Shown piece by piece: positions 1 to 7,406 of a DNA stretch of 36,496 bases. The DNA is from CAYHDV01 sp047619465 (lineage in GTDB: Bacteria; Patescibacteriota; Minisyncoccia; Phycocordibacterales; CSBR16-119). The position numbers were made by a program, and so were the translations under genes. The notes below the pieces were generated by a model, which had not been told where the DNA came from, did not search any database, and worked only from the letters and a program-made list of their open reading frames with translations. Position 1 is the first letter of the stretch; every line of letters begins with the position of its first letter. Location of the stretch: NCBI GenBank assembly GCA_047619465.1, contig JBLHJW010000003.1:1-36496 (forward strand), given 5' to 3'.

Positions 1-495
1 TCTTCAGTTATTCCAGGGTTGACGCAACTATCTGTTGATCTGCCTGAAATCCAGGAAACTGACGCCAAAAAAGTCATAGAAGCGAAGATTAAAGAAGCCT
101 TTAAACACAAGAAAGGTAGTTTTATTGTGGAAGATACTTCATTATATTTTGATGCATTAAACGGTCTGCCTGGGCCTTTGATCAAATGGTTTATGGACAA
201 AATAGGAAATGACGGACTGTTCAATCTAGCCGATAAACTTGGAAACACCAAGGCAGAAGCAAAAACTATGATTGGTTATGCTGAGAACATAGAAGATATT
301 ATTTACTTTGAAGGCTCAATAAGTGGTTCGATCGTTCCCCCTACAGGAGACACAGATTTTGGCTGGGATCCTATTTTCCGGCCAGACGGCCTGCAAAAAA
401 ACTTTGCTGAGATTTCACTTGAAGAGAAAAATAGTATAAGCATGAGGAAAATTGCCTTCAGTAAGTTAAAGGATTTTCTAGAAAGTAGAAAATAA
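1..495 (+). CDS. rdgB: Non-canonical purine NTP pyrophosphatase RdgB/HAM1 (5'-partial)
   Basis: Hydrolyses dITP, XTP and similar damaged purine triphosphates to monophosphates, keeping them out of DNA and RNA. The reading frame is open from base 1, so the N-terminus with the usual TGNxxK substrate loop lies outside the window. What remains shows family hallmarks: the SVDLPEIQ segment, FIVEDTSLYFDALNGLPGP (the acidic metal site followed by the conserved LPGP region), and the C-terminal GWDPIFRP ... FAEIS ... EKNSISMR block. The usual SHR of the last motif is SMR here. A TTG at 19 could be read as a start, but the residues before it (SSVIPG) continue the family alignment, so I treat the gene as cut by the window edge. 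It ends 2 bp before the decayed gene at 498. Confidence 0.9.
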   Translation, partial: SSVIPGLTQLSVDLPEIQETDAKKVIEAKIKEAFKHKKGSFIVEDTSLYFDALNGLPGPLIKWFMDKIGNDGLFNLADKLGNTKAEAKTMIGYAENIEDIIYFEGSISGSIVPPTGDTDFGWDPIFRPDGLQKNFAEISLEEKNSISMRKIAFSKLKDFLESRK

Positions 496-497
496 TT

Positions 498-870
498 ATG
501 GAATATAAAACAAAAAAAGAACGAAGTGTTTTTACTTAGCTTTCTTATTTATTTTTCTGATTGGGATTTTTATTCTTAGTTCAACTGAAAAGGTTGAGTT
601 TTTTTTATAGACATGGGAGGTGATAAGGAATCAGCTTTCAGTGATATGGGTTTACAAACAAATACAGGCAAATCACTTATTGATCTTGACCTTGTCCTAA
701 CTGGAACATCTCAAAAGGATAATATTCCCGCGCTTACCAATCCATCTTTTGTTGCCCAAGAAGAGGTGAACTATTTAGAAAGTGACAATGCAGGAATCGT
801 AGTAGAGTCTACACAGGATAATAATATATTTAACCCTCACCAGAGTTACTTTTGGGGAAAAAATGAGTAG
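498..870 (+). pseudogene. Decayed DUF3179-family gene, two frameshifts and lost C-terminus
   Basis: The piece from 613 reads in one frame and contains the N-terminal signature of DUF3179 proteins: a TxxGKSxIDLDLVLTG segment, then KDNIPALTNPSFV. The normal continuation (about 200 more residues including the WHEIVND and cysteine-containing segments) is missing; the frame stops at 870. Upstream, an ATG at 498 opens 13 residues. After one missing T in the T-run at 529-533, the frame continues into a membrane segment (LAFLFIFLIGIFIL). After one missing T in the 8-T run at 599-606, it joins the 613 frame. Restoring one T in each run gives a continuous N-terminal anchor plus DUF3179 start. It could be a genuine remnant or, for the two frameshifts, homopolymer sequencing errors; the C-terminal loss is not explained by these. 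Confidence 0.6.
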
Positions 871-898
871 TTGATTTTTTAGATAGGTTTGTTAATCT
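871..898 (+). promoter_or_regulatory. Promoter of the gene at 923
   Basis: TTGATT at 871-876 and TAATCT at 893-898, spacer 16 bp. This leaves an A-rich leader of 24 nt before the ATG at 923, without a Shine-Dalgarno motif. Confidence 0.5.
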
Positions 899-922
899 TT
901 GGAAAAGACAAAACTTCACAAG

Positions 923-1216
923 ATGGCAAACGTAAAAGTATCGAGACATTCAAGAACAGTAAAAGGCTACGATGGTTCTCTGGAGGATTTAGCAATAGAT
1001 GTAGGGAATATGACCTATGATCAAACAGCTAAGTTTATTGACCACTTATCAAAAGACTTACGTAGACAAGCAGAAGGTGATCGTGGTCGCGGAAGACCAA
1101 GACTTGCTCAGAAGCTGGATCAAACAGCAAATTATTTAGAATACAGTAAAAATAATATGGACCTTGCCTGGAATCTATGTGTACCGTATATGCACTCAGA
1201 CGATCTAAGTGATTAA
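923..1216 (+). CDS. Hypothetical small soluble protein
   Basis: I do not recognise this 97-residue protein. It has no membrane segment or signal peptide. It is rich in charged residues, with a basic patch (KDLRRQAEGDRGRGRPRLAQ) in the middle that could contact nucleic acid, and an aromatic, acidic C-terminus. The start is placed at ATG 923 (MANVKVSRHS). A TTG at 899 in the same frame would add eight residues but lies directly at the expected transcription start of the promoter at 871-898, so it is less likely. It is a single gene with its own promoter and a strong terminator, the pattern shared by the other accessory genes here. Confidence 0.75.
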   Translation: MANVKVSRHSRTVKGYDGSLEDLAIDVGNMTYDQTAKFIDHLSKDLRRQAEGDRGRGRPRLAQKLDQTANYLEYSKNNMDLAWNLCVPYMHSDDLSD

Positions 1217-1220
1217 AGTA

Positions 1221-1250
1221 AACGGAGATTTGGTTCTCCGTTTTTGTTTT
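1221..1250 (+). terminator. Rho-independent terminator
   Basis: Stem AACGGAGA (1221-1228) pairs with TCTCCGTT (1235-1242), followed by a T-rich tail. Confidence 0.85.
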
Positions 1251-1264
1251 TAAATCAAGAGGAG

Positions 1265-1270
1265 TATAAT
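1265..1270 (+). promoter_or_regulatory. -10 box for a leaderless mRNA
   Basis: TATAAT ends 8 nt before the ATG at 1279, so transcription should begin at or next to the start codon. Confidence 0.55.
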
Positions 1271-1278
1271 AGAGACAT

Positions 1279-1740
1279 ATGAACATAGATCAAAAATTAC
1301 ATTTGTTTGACGACAAGATTATTCAATGGATAAGAAAGATCGGTGTTCCTTTTGGAAGGTTCTCGCTTTTTCTTGTATATTTCTGGTTTGGTATTTTAAA
1401 GATTATTGGAACAAGCGCAGCTAATCCTCTAGTTGAATCATTGCTGGGAGTCACAACACCGTGGATTCCATTTGCAACATTTGCTGTAGTGTTTGGGGCT
1501 TTTGAGATGTTCGTCGGAATATTATTTCTTAGAAAAGGAGCCGAGAGACTGGCTATCTTCCTAATGGCACTTCACATGCTTATGACATTTCTTCCTCTAA
1601 TTCTTCTACCAGAGATAACCTGGCAAGCATTTCTAACTCCTACAGTTGAGGGGCAATATATAATCAAGAATCTTGTATTTATATCTCTCGGAATGGGACT
1701 TCTAGCTCACTTGCATCCTTTGAAGAAGCAAAGTAAATAA
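1279..1740 (+). CDS. DoxX/DUF417-like four-helix membrane protein
   Basis: A 153-residue integral membrane protein with four predicted helices (about residues 27-45, 62-82, 88-110 and 128-145). The layout fits the DoxX/DUF417 superfamily: a first helix with FxxGILKI followed by a short extracellular stretch ending in NPLVESLLG, a second helix with FGAFEMFVGILFL, and a third with MALHMLMTFLPLILLP. The precise function of these proteins is unknown; some relatives are linked to redox or envelope stress. It is transcribed alone: a -10 box sits 8 nt before the start and the next gene is convergent. Family assignment is by pattern and moderate. Confidence 0.7.
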   Translation: MNIDQKLHLFDDKIIQWIRKIGVPFGRFSLFLVYFWFGILKIIGTSAANPLVESLLGVTTPWIPFATFAVVFGAFEMFVGILFLRKGAERLAIFLMALHMLMTFLPLILLPEITWQAFLTPTVEGQYIIKNLVFISLGMGLLAHLHPLKKQSK

Positions 1741-1762
1741 AAAAGCACACTCTAAGGTGTGA
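1740..1762 (-). terminator. Terminator of the minus-strand gene ending at 1790
   Basis: On the minus strand CACAC (from 1761-1757 region) pairs with GTGTG, followed by CTTTTTTATTT. The stem is short. It overlaps the stop of the convergent plus-strand gene. Confidence 0.5.
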
Positions 1763-1789
1763 CTTTAATTGGTTTCCGGTGCTCAGGAC

Positions 1790-2131
1790 TTATGGCCTAT
1801 TGATGTTGGACATTGGAATGCAGTCAATTTTTATAATCTTCATTTCCCAGTTTTTTATATCCGAGTATGATCCTGATACTTTGAATTTTCTTTGATTTTT
1901 GTAATCAAATATATTATCTCTTACTTTAATACCTTTTAATTCGTTTTTTTCAACCTCAATTTTGAAAGTAACTCGTGCAGTTTCTTTTACCACTGAGGTC
2001 CTACCTGTAACCCTTTTTGTAATGGATGGTTCTGCTGGGCCAGTTAGTTGAAAAGTGACATTACAAGAGCAGTCATCCTGAGACAAAGCAAGGGATGGAA
2101 AAAATAATAGTGAAATAAGTAGCTTTTTCAT
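1790..2131 (-). CDS. Secreted hypothetical protein with Q-type signal peptide
   Basis: A 113-residue protein starting with a clear Sec signal peptide (MKKLLISLLFFPSLALS) followed by Gln and a cysteine pair (DDCSC). The mature part of about 95 residues is rich in beta-type alternation (KRVTGRTSVVKETARVTFKIEVEKNELKGIKVRDN) and resembles a small beta-sandwich. I do not recognise the family. Cleavage before Gln is the same arrangement seen in the secreted proteins at 21877, 29514 and 34039. It has its own TTGACA promoter and terminator. The leader is A-rich and has no ribosome-binding motif. The composition and signal type suggest it does not belong to the ancestral housekeeping set. Confidence 0.75.
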   Translation of the reverse strand: MKKLLISLLFFPSLALSQDDCSCNVTFQLTGPAEPSITKRVTGRTSVVKETARVTFKIEVEKNELKGIKVRDNIFDYKNQRKFKVSGSYSDIKNWEMKIIKIDCIPMSNINRP

Positions 2132-2156
2132 AAGTTTTGTTCAGTTGTTTTTTAAT

Positions 2157-2185
2157 ACTTAAACATAATGATTCTTTTTTGTCAA
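2157..2185 (-). promoter_or_regulatory. Promoter of the secreted gene at 2131
   Basis: On the minus strand, TTGACA (2185-2180) and TTAAGT (2162-2157) with a 17-bp spacer. The leader to the ATG at 2131 is 25 nt, A-rich and without a Shine-Dalgarno motif. Confidence 0.6.
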
Positions 2186-2230
2186 GCAAAGAAGCTTGCC
2201 ACCAAACAACCCTTAATATAGAATTATCAC

Positions 2231-2935
2231 ATGACAGGAACACTCTACATCGTTGGTACTCCAATAGGGAACCTGGGAGATATCACATATCGAGCAGTTG
2301 AGACTTTGAAAAAAGTCTCTATTGTTGCGTGTGAGGATACTAGAGTTACTAGAAAGTTACTTTCTCATTTTGAAATATCTGTTCCCACTATTTCGTATAA
2401 TGCTCATGCGACAGACAAAAATACAAACAAAATAATAGACACGCTTATTGCTGGCGATGACATCGCGCTAGTTTCAGATGCCGGAATGCCGACAATATCT
2501 GACCCCGGAGTAATGCTTGTTCATCTGATCTACAACAGGAATGACGGTCTAGAAGAAGATGAGCAAATAAAAATAGAGTCAATTCCTGGGCCAACAGCTT
2601 TATCATCGGCGATTTCGCTATCTGGTATATCCGCTGCAAAGTTCACTTTTCTTGGGTTTATCCCTCATAAAAAAGGGAGACAGACAATCCTTAAGAAAGT
2701 AGCTGAAAATGAAGACACACATGTATTCTATGAGTCACCTCACAGGCTTAAAAAGGCTCTAGAATCACTAGCTGAGTACAATCCGAACAGATATGTGGTT
2801 GTAGCTAAAGAGCTCACAAAGATCCATGAACAGGTTGTACGAGGAACTGCAGAGGAGGTATTGACGTACTTTACAGAGAACGAAGACAGGGTAAGAGGAG
2901 AGTTTGTGATACTAACTGGAGAGAAGCTAAAATAG
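2231..2935 (+). CDS. rsmI: 16S rRNA (cytidine-1402 2'-O)-methyltransferase RsmI
   Basis: Methylates the ribose of C1402 in the decoding centre of 16S rRNA, using S-adenosylmethionine. At 234 residues it holds the complete tetrapyrrole-methylase-type core. The N-terminal LYIVGTPIGNLGDITYRAVETL block is recognisable, followed by CEDTRVTRKLL, then LVSDAGMPTISDPG, SIPGPTALSSAISLSG, FLGFIPHKKGRQ and FYESPHRLKKAL. The C-terminal extension of longer homologues is absent. It is the first gene of a head-to-tail run leading to rplI. A weak -10-like TATAGA lies 8 nt upstream. Assignment is secure. Confidence 0.97.
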   Translation: MTGTLYIVGTPIGNLGDITYRAVETLKKVSIVACEDTRVTRKLLSHFEISVPTISYNAHATDKNTNKIIDTLIAGDDIALVSDAGMPTISDPGVMLVHLIYNRNDGLEEDEQIKIESIPGPTALSSAISLSGISAAKFTFLGFIPHKKGRQTILKKVAENEDTHVFYESPHRLKKALESLAEYNPNRYVVVAKELTKIHEQVVRGTAEEVLTYFTENEDRVRGEFVILTGEKLK

Positions 2936-2939
2936 ATGA

Positions 2940-2945
2940 TATAAT
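2940..2945 (+). promoter_or_regulatory. -10 box for a leaderless mRNA
   Basis: A perfect TATAAT, 6 nt before the ATG at 2952, in the 16-bp gap after rsmI. Confidence 0.55.
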
Positions 2946-2951
2946 TTTCTA

Positions 2952-3266
2952 ATGACTAAACAACGACTTCTATTTCTTATCGGTATTTGGGTGGCCGTGC
3001 TACCATTCCTTGGTTTTCCTCAGAGTATTAGAAATGTATTTTTCTTGGTTACAGGCCTTGGGATAATTCTACTTTCTTATTTTATGTATATCCAAATAAA
3101 AGCCATCAATGAAATGGACGAAAAAGGAGGAGGGATATTTGCACAAGAAGAAAAGGAAGCGGACGATATTGTGGAGGACAAATCTACTAAAGAAGAAAAA
3201 AAATTAGAGTCTGAAAAAGAAATTACTAGTGACGTAGAGGTGTCGCTTGATGGAAAAGAAATATAA
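2952..3266 (+). CDS. Small two-helix membrane protein with acidic tail
   Basis: A 104-residue protein of unknown function. Two hydrophobic helices (about residues 5-20 and 26-46) are separated by a very short turn. They are followed by a cytoplasmic or periplasmic tail dominated by Glu, Lys and Asp (EEKEADDIVEDKSTKEEKKLE). Similar small anchors with charged tails are frequent in Parcubacteria. The last 17 bp overlap the start of the DUF4015 gene, which points to translational coupling and a shared envelope role, but nothing in the sequence defines the activity. Confidence 0.8.
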   Translation: MTKQRLLFLIGIWVAVLPFLGFPQSIRNVFFLVTGLGIILLSYFMYIQIKAINEMDEKGGGIFAQEEKEADDIVEDKSTKEEKKLESEKEITSDVEVSLDGKEI

Positions 3267-4374
3267 AAAAATATTTGTAGTATTTATTTCGGGAGCATCT
3301 TTGGCCATGCTTATTTATTTTGCTGGAGGACTTTTTTCTAAAGAAGAGTACGTTGGATTTGAATCTGTCGGTGCAACTGTTCTCACTTCTTTAAAAAATA
3401 TGGATGTAATCATACCTTCATATGTTGATCAGCCGGAAAATGTCAAAGCTATATATATGACATCTTGGGTTGCTGGAACTGATAAACTAAGGAGAGATCT
3501 TATTGACTTTGTTTCCAAGAGTAACATTAACAGTGTGGTTTTAGACATCAAAGATACTTCGGGCAAGGTTGCCTTTGATATTGATAATAAATACCTTAGA
3601 AAAATTGATCCATTTGATGATCGAATTAAGGAGATTTCCGTGGTTATTGATGAGCTTCATCACAAAAATATATATGTAATAGGTAGGATTTCAGTTTTTC
3701 AAGATGATTTTGCTACTGAGGCCTGGCCAAATAAAGTGATAAGAGAAATTGATGGTAATATTTGGTTGGATAAGAATGGAAACTCGTGGATGGATCCAGC
3801 TTCGGATGAAATCTGGGAATACAATACTATTTTAGCAAAAGAGGCTTTCGAGTTGGGTTTTGATGAGATAAATTTCGACTACGTTCGTTTTCCAGAAGAG
3901 TGGGGAATAGAGGAGGTCGTCTATCCAGTATCAAAAGAAAGGTTTCAGCAAAAAGATACCAAGGATACTATATTGGAAGACTTTCTTGTTTATACTTCGC
4001 AGGAAATAGATTCTAATAAAAATATATCTGTGAGTTTTGCAAAGGAAGACATGGATGGTTTAATGACTATTGCAGGAAAATATATAGATACTCTTTCTCC
4101 TGTAGTTTATCCTTCATCATTTGAAAAAGGCTATCTCGGCTACGATAATCCAAGCCTATATCCATATGAGGTGATTTATGAGACAATGCAAGCAGTTACT
4201 GAAAAAGTCGACAAGGAAAAATTGAGACCTTGGTTGCAAGACTTTAATTTAGGCTCAAGATATACCGAAGTGGAGATTATGGATCAGCAAAGTGCTTTGA
4301 ACGATGTTGGTGTTAGTAGTTGGATGATGTGGGATCCATCAAACAGATATACAAAAAATGCTTATTTTAAATAA
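3250..4374 (+). CDS. DUF4015 putative glycoside-hydrolase-like TIM-barrel protein, membrane anchored
   Basis: Belongs to the DUF4015 family (a TIM-barrel fold related to glycoside hydrolases; substrate unknown). An N-terminal membrane helix (about residues 7-25) anchors it, with the catalytic-type domain outside. The family pattern is clear: KAIYMTSWVAG, INSVVLDIKDTSGKVAF, the loop with WMDPASDEIWEYN, the strand GFDEINFDYVRFPE, and the C-terminal SSWMMWDPSNRY. Asp and Glu of the FDYVRFPE strand are the likely active-site acids. The start is set at ATG 3250 rather than TTG 3247 in the same frame; GAGGTG lies upstream at the right distance and is one of the few Shine-Dalgarno-like motifs here. 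The next gene overlaps its end by 17 bp. Confidence 0.88.
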   Translation: MEKKYKKIFVVFISGASLAMLIYFAGGLFSKEEYVGFESVGATVLTSLKNMDVIIPSYVDQPENVKAIYMTSWVAGTDKLRRDLIDFVSKSNINSVVLDIKDTSGKVAFDIDNKYLRKIDPFDDRIKEISVVIDELHHKNIYVIGRISVFQDDFATEAWPNKVIREIDGNIWLDKNGNSWMDPASDEIWEYNTILAKEAFELGFDEINFDYVRFPEEWGIEEVVYPVSKERFQQKDTKDTILEDFLVYTSQEIDSNKNISVSFAKEDMDGLMTIAGKYIDTLSPVVYPSSFEKGYLGYDNPSLYPYEVIYETMQAVTEKVDKEKLRPWLQDFNLGSRYTEVEIMDQQSALNDVGVSSWMMWDPSNRYTKNAYFK

Positions 4375-5590
4375 AAAAAATGTTCTAGGTGTTTCGTCGC
4401 TACTACTGATTGCTGGTATTTTTGTTGGCGGTTTCTTTCTAGGGAAGGGCGCTATAGACTCATCTAGCTCAGTAGCCCTTGCAAACAAAGCCTTACCTGA
4501 TTATGTTTTGGAGGAAGATTTTGATGAATCTGATTTCAAAGTTTTTTGGGATGTTTGGAAGCTAATTGATGACAAATATCCAAATGGTACTGAAGTTGAA
4601 TTTCAAGATAGGGTTTATTCAGCAACAAAAGGTCTTGTAGATTCTCTAGATGACAACTATAGCTCCTTTTTTGATCCAGTAGAATCAGAATACTTTAATC
4701 AAAATTTAGCAGGAGAATTTGGTGGAGTTGGTATGGAAGTTGGAATAAGGGAGGGTAACATAACTGTTATTTCACCATTGAAAGATAGTCCAGCCCAAAA
4801 AGCTGGGATACTAGCAGGCGACTACATTATTGCTGTGGATGGCGATTCCATAGCAGAGATGACAATTGATGAAGCTGTAAAAATAATTCGAGGAGAGGTT
4901 GGTACAGAGATAACTCTTACAATTTTTCGTGAAGGTGATGAAGGTACAAAAGACATAAAGATAATTAGAGACATAATAGAAGTGCCAACAATAGAAACAG
5001 AGATTAAAGATGGTGTGTTTATAATTTCTTTGTTTAGTTTTTCTGAAACTTCACCAAAGCTTTTCCGTGAGTCTCTACAGGATTTTATTGACTCTAAAGC
5101 TGAATATCTAATCCTTGATCTGCGAGGTAATCCAGGAGGGTTCTTGAATGCTGCACAAGATATGGCAAGCTGGTTTCTTCCAGAAGGCAAAGTTGTTGTC
5201 ATAGAAAAATACGCAGATGGGGAAGACGTGATTCATCGATCAAAAGGATATGATGTTTTTAATGATAATTTAAAGCTTGTCGTTCTCGTAAACGGTGGCT
5301 CAGCATCAGCCTCAGAAATTCTAGCTGGAGCCCTACAGGACCATGATATTGCGACTGTTGTGGGGTCTCAGACCTTTGGTAAGGGGTCAGTTCAAGAGCT
5401 GATACCAGTTAGAGGTGGTGGAAGTCTTAAAATTACAGTTGCTAAGTGGCTTACACCAGATGGATTATCAATTTCAGACTCTGGCCTAACACCAGATGTT
5501 GAAGTTGAAGTTACAAAAGAAGACATAGAGGCAGATTTAGATCCTCAGTTAGCCAAAGCAATAGAGACTGTAAAAGATTTAGAAAAATAA
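4358..5590 (+). CDS. ctpA: S41 carboxy-terminal processing protease (CtpA/Prc family)
   Basis: A membrane-anchored serine protease that cleaves near the C-termini of envelope proteins. Order: an N-terminal helix (residues 9-29), a short helical region with DVWKLIDDKYP, a PDZ domain (about 115-205; GVGMEVGIREGNITVISPL ... AGILAGDYIIAVDG), then the S41 core with LDLRGNPGG. The catalytic Ser317 (NGGSASASEIL) and Lys342 (TFGKGSVQ), with Gln346 four residues on, keep the 25-residue spacing of the CtpB-type dyad. Length 410 is typical. It starts inside the end of the DUF4015 gene, and rplI follows 12 bp later. It could process anchored or secreted proteins of the same run; that is inference. Confidence 0.95.
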   Translation: MLILNKKNVLGVSSLLLIAGIFVGGFFLGKGAIDSSSSVALANKALPDYVLEEDFDESDFKVFWDVWKLIDDKYPNGTEVEFQDRVYSATKGLVDSLDDNYSSFFDPVESEYFNQNLAGEFGGVGMEVGIREGNITVISPLKDSPAQKAGILAGDYIIAVDGDSIAEMTIDEAVKIIRGEVGTEITLTIFREGDEGTKDIKIIRDIIEVPTIETEIKDGVFIISLFSFSETSPKLFRESLQDFIDSKAEYLILDLRGNPGGFLNAAQDMASWFLPEGKVVVIEKYADGEDVIHRSKGYDVFNDNLKLVVLVNGGSASASEILAGALQDHDIATVVGSQTFGKGSVQELIPVRGGGSLKITVAKWLTPDGLSISDSGLTPDVEVEVTKEDIEADLDPQLAKAIETVKDLEK

Positions 5591-5596
5591 TAATAC
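5591..5596 (+). promoter_or_regulatory. Possible -10 box for a leaderless rplI mRNA
   Basis: TAATAC ends 6 nt before the ATG at 5603. It overlaps the end of the protease gene. No good -35 is visible. Confidence 0.35.
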
Positions 5597-5602
5597 ACTC
5601 AT

Positions 5603-6049
5603 ATGAAAATTATCCTACTGCAAGATGTAAAGAAGATTGGAAAGAAAAATGATGTAAAAGATGTTCCAGATGGGTACGCAAGAAACTTTCTTATAGCTCG
5701 CGGATTTGCGAAGACAGCCACTGGAGAAGCCGTTTCAAAGCTCAACAAAGACCTGGGAAACAAAGCTTCGGAAAAAGCAATTCAGAATGATCTCTTATTT
5801 AAGAACGTCGAAGAACTTAAAGGAAAAAATTTGGAAATTGAAGCTAATGCAAATGATAAAGGAGGCTTGTTTAAATCTGTAAAAGCAAAAGATGTAGCTG
5901 TAGAGATTCAAAAACAATTTGGCTTTCAAATAGATGACAAGTTTATATCCATTCCTGAAGATCAGATAAAAGAAGTAGGGAAGAGTGAGATCAAGATTTC
6001 ATTTGAAGGTGTCAAAGAAACAATTTTAGTTTCTGTTGTAAAAAAATAA
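5603..6049 (+). CDS. rplI: Large-subunit ribosomal protein bL9
   Basis: Binds 23S rRNA near the L1 stalk. The 148 residues show both halves: the N-terminal MKIILLQDVKKIGKKNDVKDV and DGYARNFLIARGFA signature, a long connecting helix, and a C-terminal domain with KGGLFKSVKAKDVAVEI. Several CPR lineages, notably Microgenomates, lack bL9, so its presence helps place the genome. It is last in the run that begins with rsmI and is followed directly by a strong bidirectional hairpin. Confidence 0.97.
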   Translation: MKIILLQDVKKIGKKNDVKDVPDGYARNFLIARGFAKTATGEAVSKLNKDLGNKASEKAIQNDLLFKNVEELKGKNLEIEANANDKGGLFKSVKAKDVAVEIQKQFGFQIDDKFISIPEDQIKEVGKSEIKISFEGVKETILVSVVKK

Positions 6050-6075
6050 CCACTCATATGAGTGGTTATTTTTTT
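6044..6075. terminator. Bidirectional terminator between rplI and rpmA
   Basis: A perfect palindrome, ATAACCACTCAT with ATGAGTGGTTAT, is flanked by A-runs and T-runs on both sides. It ends the plus-strand rplI and the minus-strand rpmA transcripts. Confidence 0.9.
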
Positions 6076-6088
6076 ATATTTAAAGAGA

Positions 6089-6367
6089 TTATGCAGTTAT
6101 AACGTCTACTAGCTTTCTTGAAGTTTTAGCTCCTGTAAAAGTAGTTTTTCTCTTGTTTGAGTACTTTACAGTACCGTCTGTAAGAGCAAATAGAGTATGG
6201 TCTTTTCCAACTGCAACATTTGCCCCAGGAACAAACTTTGTTCCTCTTTGACGCACTATAATAGAACCATGTTTAGCTTTCTGACCATCAGCAAGCTTTA
6301 TACCAAGGTATTGTGCATTTGAATCTCTAAGGTTTTTTGCCGAACCACCGGCTTTCCTATGTGCCAT
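6089..6367 (-). CDS. rpmA: Large-subunit ribosomal protein bL27
   Basis: Sits near the peptidyl-transferase centre. The 92 residues begin MAHRKAGGSAKNLRDS, the usual N-terminus without the cleavable extension seen in Firmicutes, followed by QYLGIKLADGQKAKHGSIIVRQRGTKF, GANVAVGKDHTLFAL and a normal C-terminus. rplU, its common partner, is not adjacent. On the minus strand a TATTAT (6381-6376) ends 8 nt before the ATG, which would again give a leaderless message. Confidence 0.97.
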   Translation of the reverse strand: MAHRKAGGSAKNLRDSNAQYLGIKLADGQKAKHGSIIVRQRGTKFVPGANVAVGKDHTLFALTDGTVKYSNKRKTTFTGAKTSRKLVDVITA

Positions 6368-6448
6368 ACGATTAAATAATATAAATAATAACAGAAAAAA
6401 GTATACCTATATTCTCCAAAAAATGCAATACCTTTAATTTGTAATATG

Positions 6449-6477
6449 TTGACACAGTCCAAGCTCTATAGTAATTT
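6449..6477 (+). promoter_or_regulatory. Promoter of the gene at 6498
   Basis: TTGACA at 6449-6454 and TAATTT at 6472-6477, spacer 17 bp. The leader is A-rich, about 15-20 nt, without a Shine-Dalgarno motif. Confidence 0.65.
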
Positions 6478-6497
6478 GGAATAAAACAATAACAATC

Positions 6498-6842
6498 ATG
6501 AAAAAGAAAGTTTTTTGCATATTAAAGAAAAATCCTACTGTTTACACCTTGATGGAGCCAGATCTTCAGAAGAGAGGCTATGTGAAAAGTAGTACCTCCC
6601 CAACATGGGTGACAGCAAAAGAATGGATTCCTTTTGGTTTTAAAGAAGAGAAATCTGTAACTGGAAGTCATGTTATCGTTTTCAAGAATATGGTTAAAGA
6701 GATATCAGATATTCTAGATAAGCTAAATGGCCAAAGTCACCAGACTTTTGCAATACTCCTAAGGGGTGAGGAGGTCCAAAGCAAGGATGAATTTCCTGAG
6801 TATCAGTTCTTTGAGTACCAGGTATTGGTTTACAAGCCTTAA
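6498..6842 (+). CDS. Hypothetical soluble protein
   Basis: A 114-residue protein that I cannot assign. There is no signal peptide or membrane helix. It starts with a basic stretch (MKKKVFCILKKNPTVY), has a central TAKEWIPFGF segment, a long amphipathic helix (KNMVKEISDILDKLNGQ) and a C-terminal strand pair ending in FEYQVLVYKP. The alternation suggests a small alpha/beta fold. It is a single gene with a good TTGACA promoter and a hairpin terminator directly after it, so it is probably expressed independently. Confidence 0.75.
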   Translation: MKKKVFCILKKNPTVYTLMEPDLQKRGYVKSSTSPTWVTAKEWIPFGFKEEKSVTGSHVIVFKNMVKEISDILDKLNGQSHQTFAILLRGEEVQSKDEFPEYQFFEYQVLVYKP

Positions 6843-6850
6843 TATTATTC

Positions 6851-6880
6851 AAAAAAGCCGCATGTTTTGTGGCTTTTTTA
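6851..6880 (+). terminator. Rho-independent terminator
   Basis: AAAAAAGCCGCA pairs with TGTGGCTTTTTT (one G-U pair), with a T-run. Confidence 0.8.
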
Positions 6881-6975
6881 TATTTTCAAATGAGGAGCAA
6901 TCGGGAGCTCGATCATGTATTGCCCGAATGAAGGAAGTATATGAGCCGAGAGACTCACCGAGTGCCCATATTTGG

Positions 6976-6981
6976 TATACT
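6976..6981 (+). promoter_or_regulatory. -10 box for a leaderless mRNA
   Basis: TATACT ends 6 nt before the ATG at 6988. Confidence 0.5.
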
Positions 6982-6987
6982 TATCAT

Positions 6988-7311
6988 ATGAAAAATATTC
7001 AAGCTAAGAAGAAAAATCTTTTATTTATTGTAGCTTTGGTGATACTTACATCGCTTATTTCTTTCTTCTTGGGGCGGCTATCTGTTTTGGAAATAGACAG
7101 CGGGGGAGTTGAGATTTACTATCCGGATATAGTAGCTGAACTTGCAGGAGATGATTCGCAGCAGAAAGTATACGCCTCCAAGAACGGATCAAAATACTAT
7201 TTTGATTGGTGCAGTAGTCAGGTTAAGGATTCGAATAAAGTTTATTTTAATTCAACAGAACTAGCTCAGGGAGCTGGGTACACTTTGGCTTCTGGTTGCA
7301 GGGAATACTAA
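6988..7311 (+). CDS. Membrane-anchored Ada-like metal-binding mini-protein
   Basis: A 107-residue protein with one N-terminal helix (about residues 10-29) and a short outside linker. Its C-terminal module reads KVYASKNGSKYYFDWCSS ... NKVYFNSTELAQGAGYTLASGC. This matches the layout of the Ada-type zinc-binding fold: Y-x-S-K/N-G-x-x-Y-H/Y-x-x-x-C, then F-x-S-x-x-x-A-x-x-x-G-Y, then C. Only two cysteines are visible (WCSS and SGC), so full tetrahedral zinc binding is not evident. Such anchored modules are common in Parcubacteria and have no known role. The frame is open back to 6766, but ATG 6988 with the -10 box before it is the convincing start. Confidence 0.75.
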   Translation: MKNIQAKKKNLLFIVALVILTSLISFFLGRLSVLEIDSGGVEIYYPDIVAELAGDDSQQKVYASKNGSKYYFDWCSSQVKDSNKVYFNSTELAQGAGYTLASGCREY

Positions 7312-7388
7312 ATTCTTTTTATAAAAAGAGGGGGGTGTGAAGATGTTTTTATTAGATACGATATATCAAATAACATAGTAGTGTCTCA

Positions 7389-7406
7389 CAATATATCTTG
7401 CGCGAC
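7389..7406 (+). repeat. Left arm of imperfect inverted repeat
   Basis: AATATATCTTGCGCGAC; the right arm at 7898-7913, read on the other strand, gives AATATATTGTGCGAC, i.e. 14 of 15 aligned positions with a 2-nt gap. Confidence 0.45.

Noticed and set aside
4822..5202. 126-residue minus-strand frame inside the S41 protease gene
   Set aside because: Antisense shadow of a conserved protease domain with catalytic residues in the plus frame.
6766..6987. Longer start for the Ada-like mini-protein
   Set aside because: This region contains the end of the preceding gene and its terminator; ATG 6988 is preceded by a good -10 box and begins the membrane anchor.
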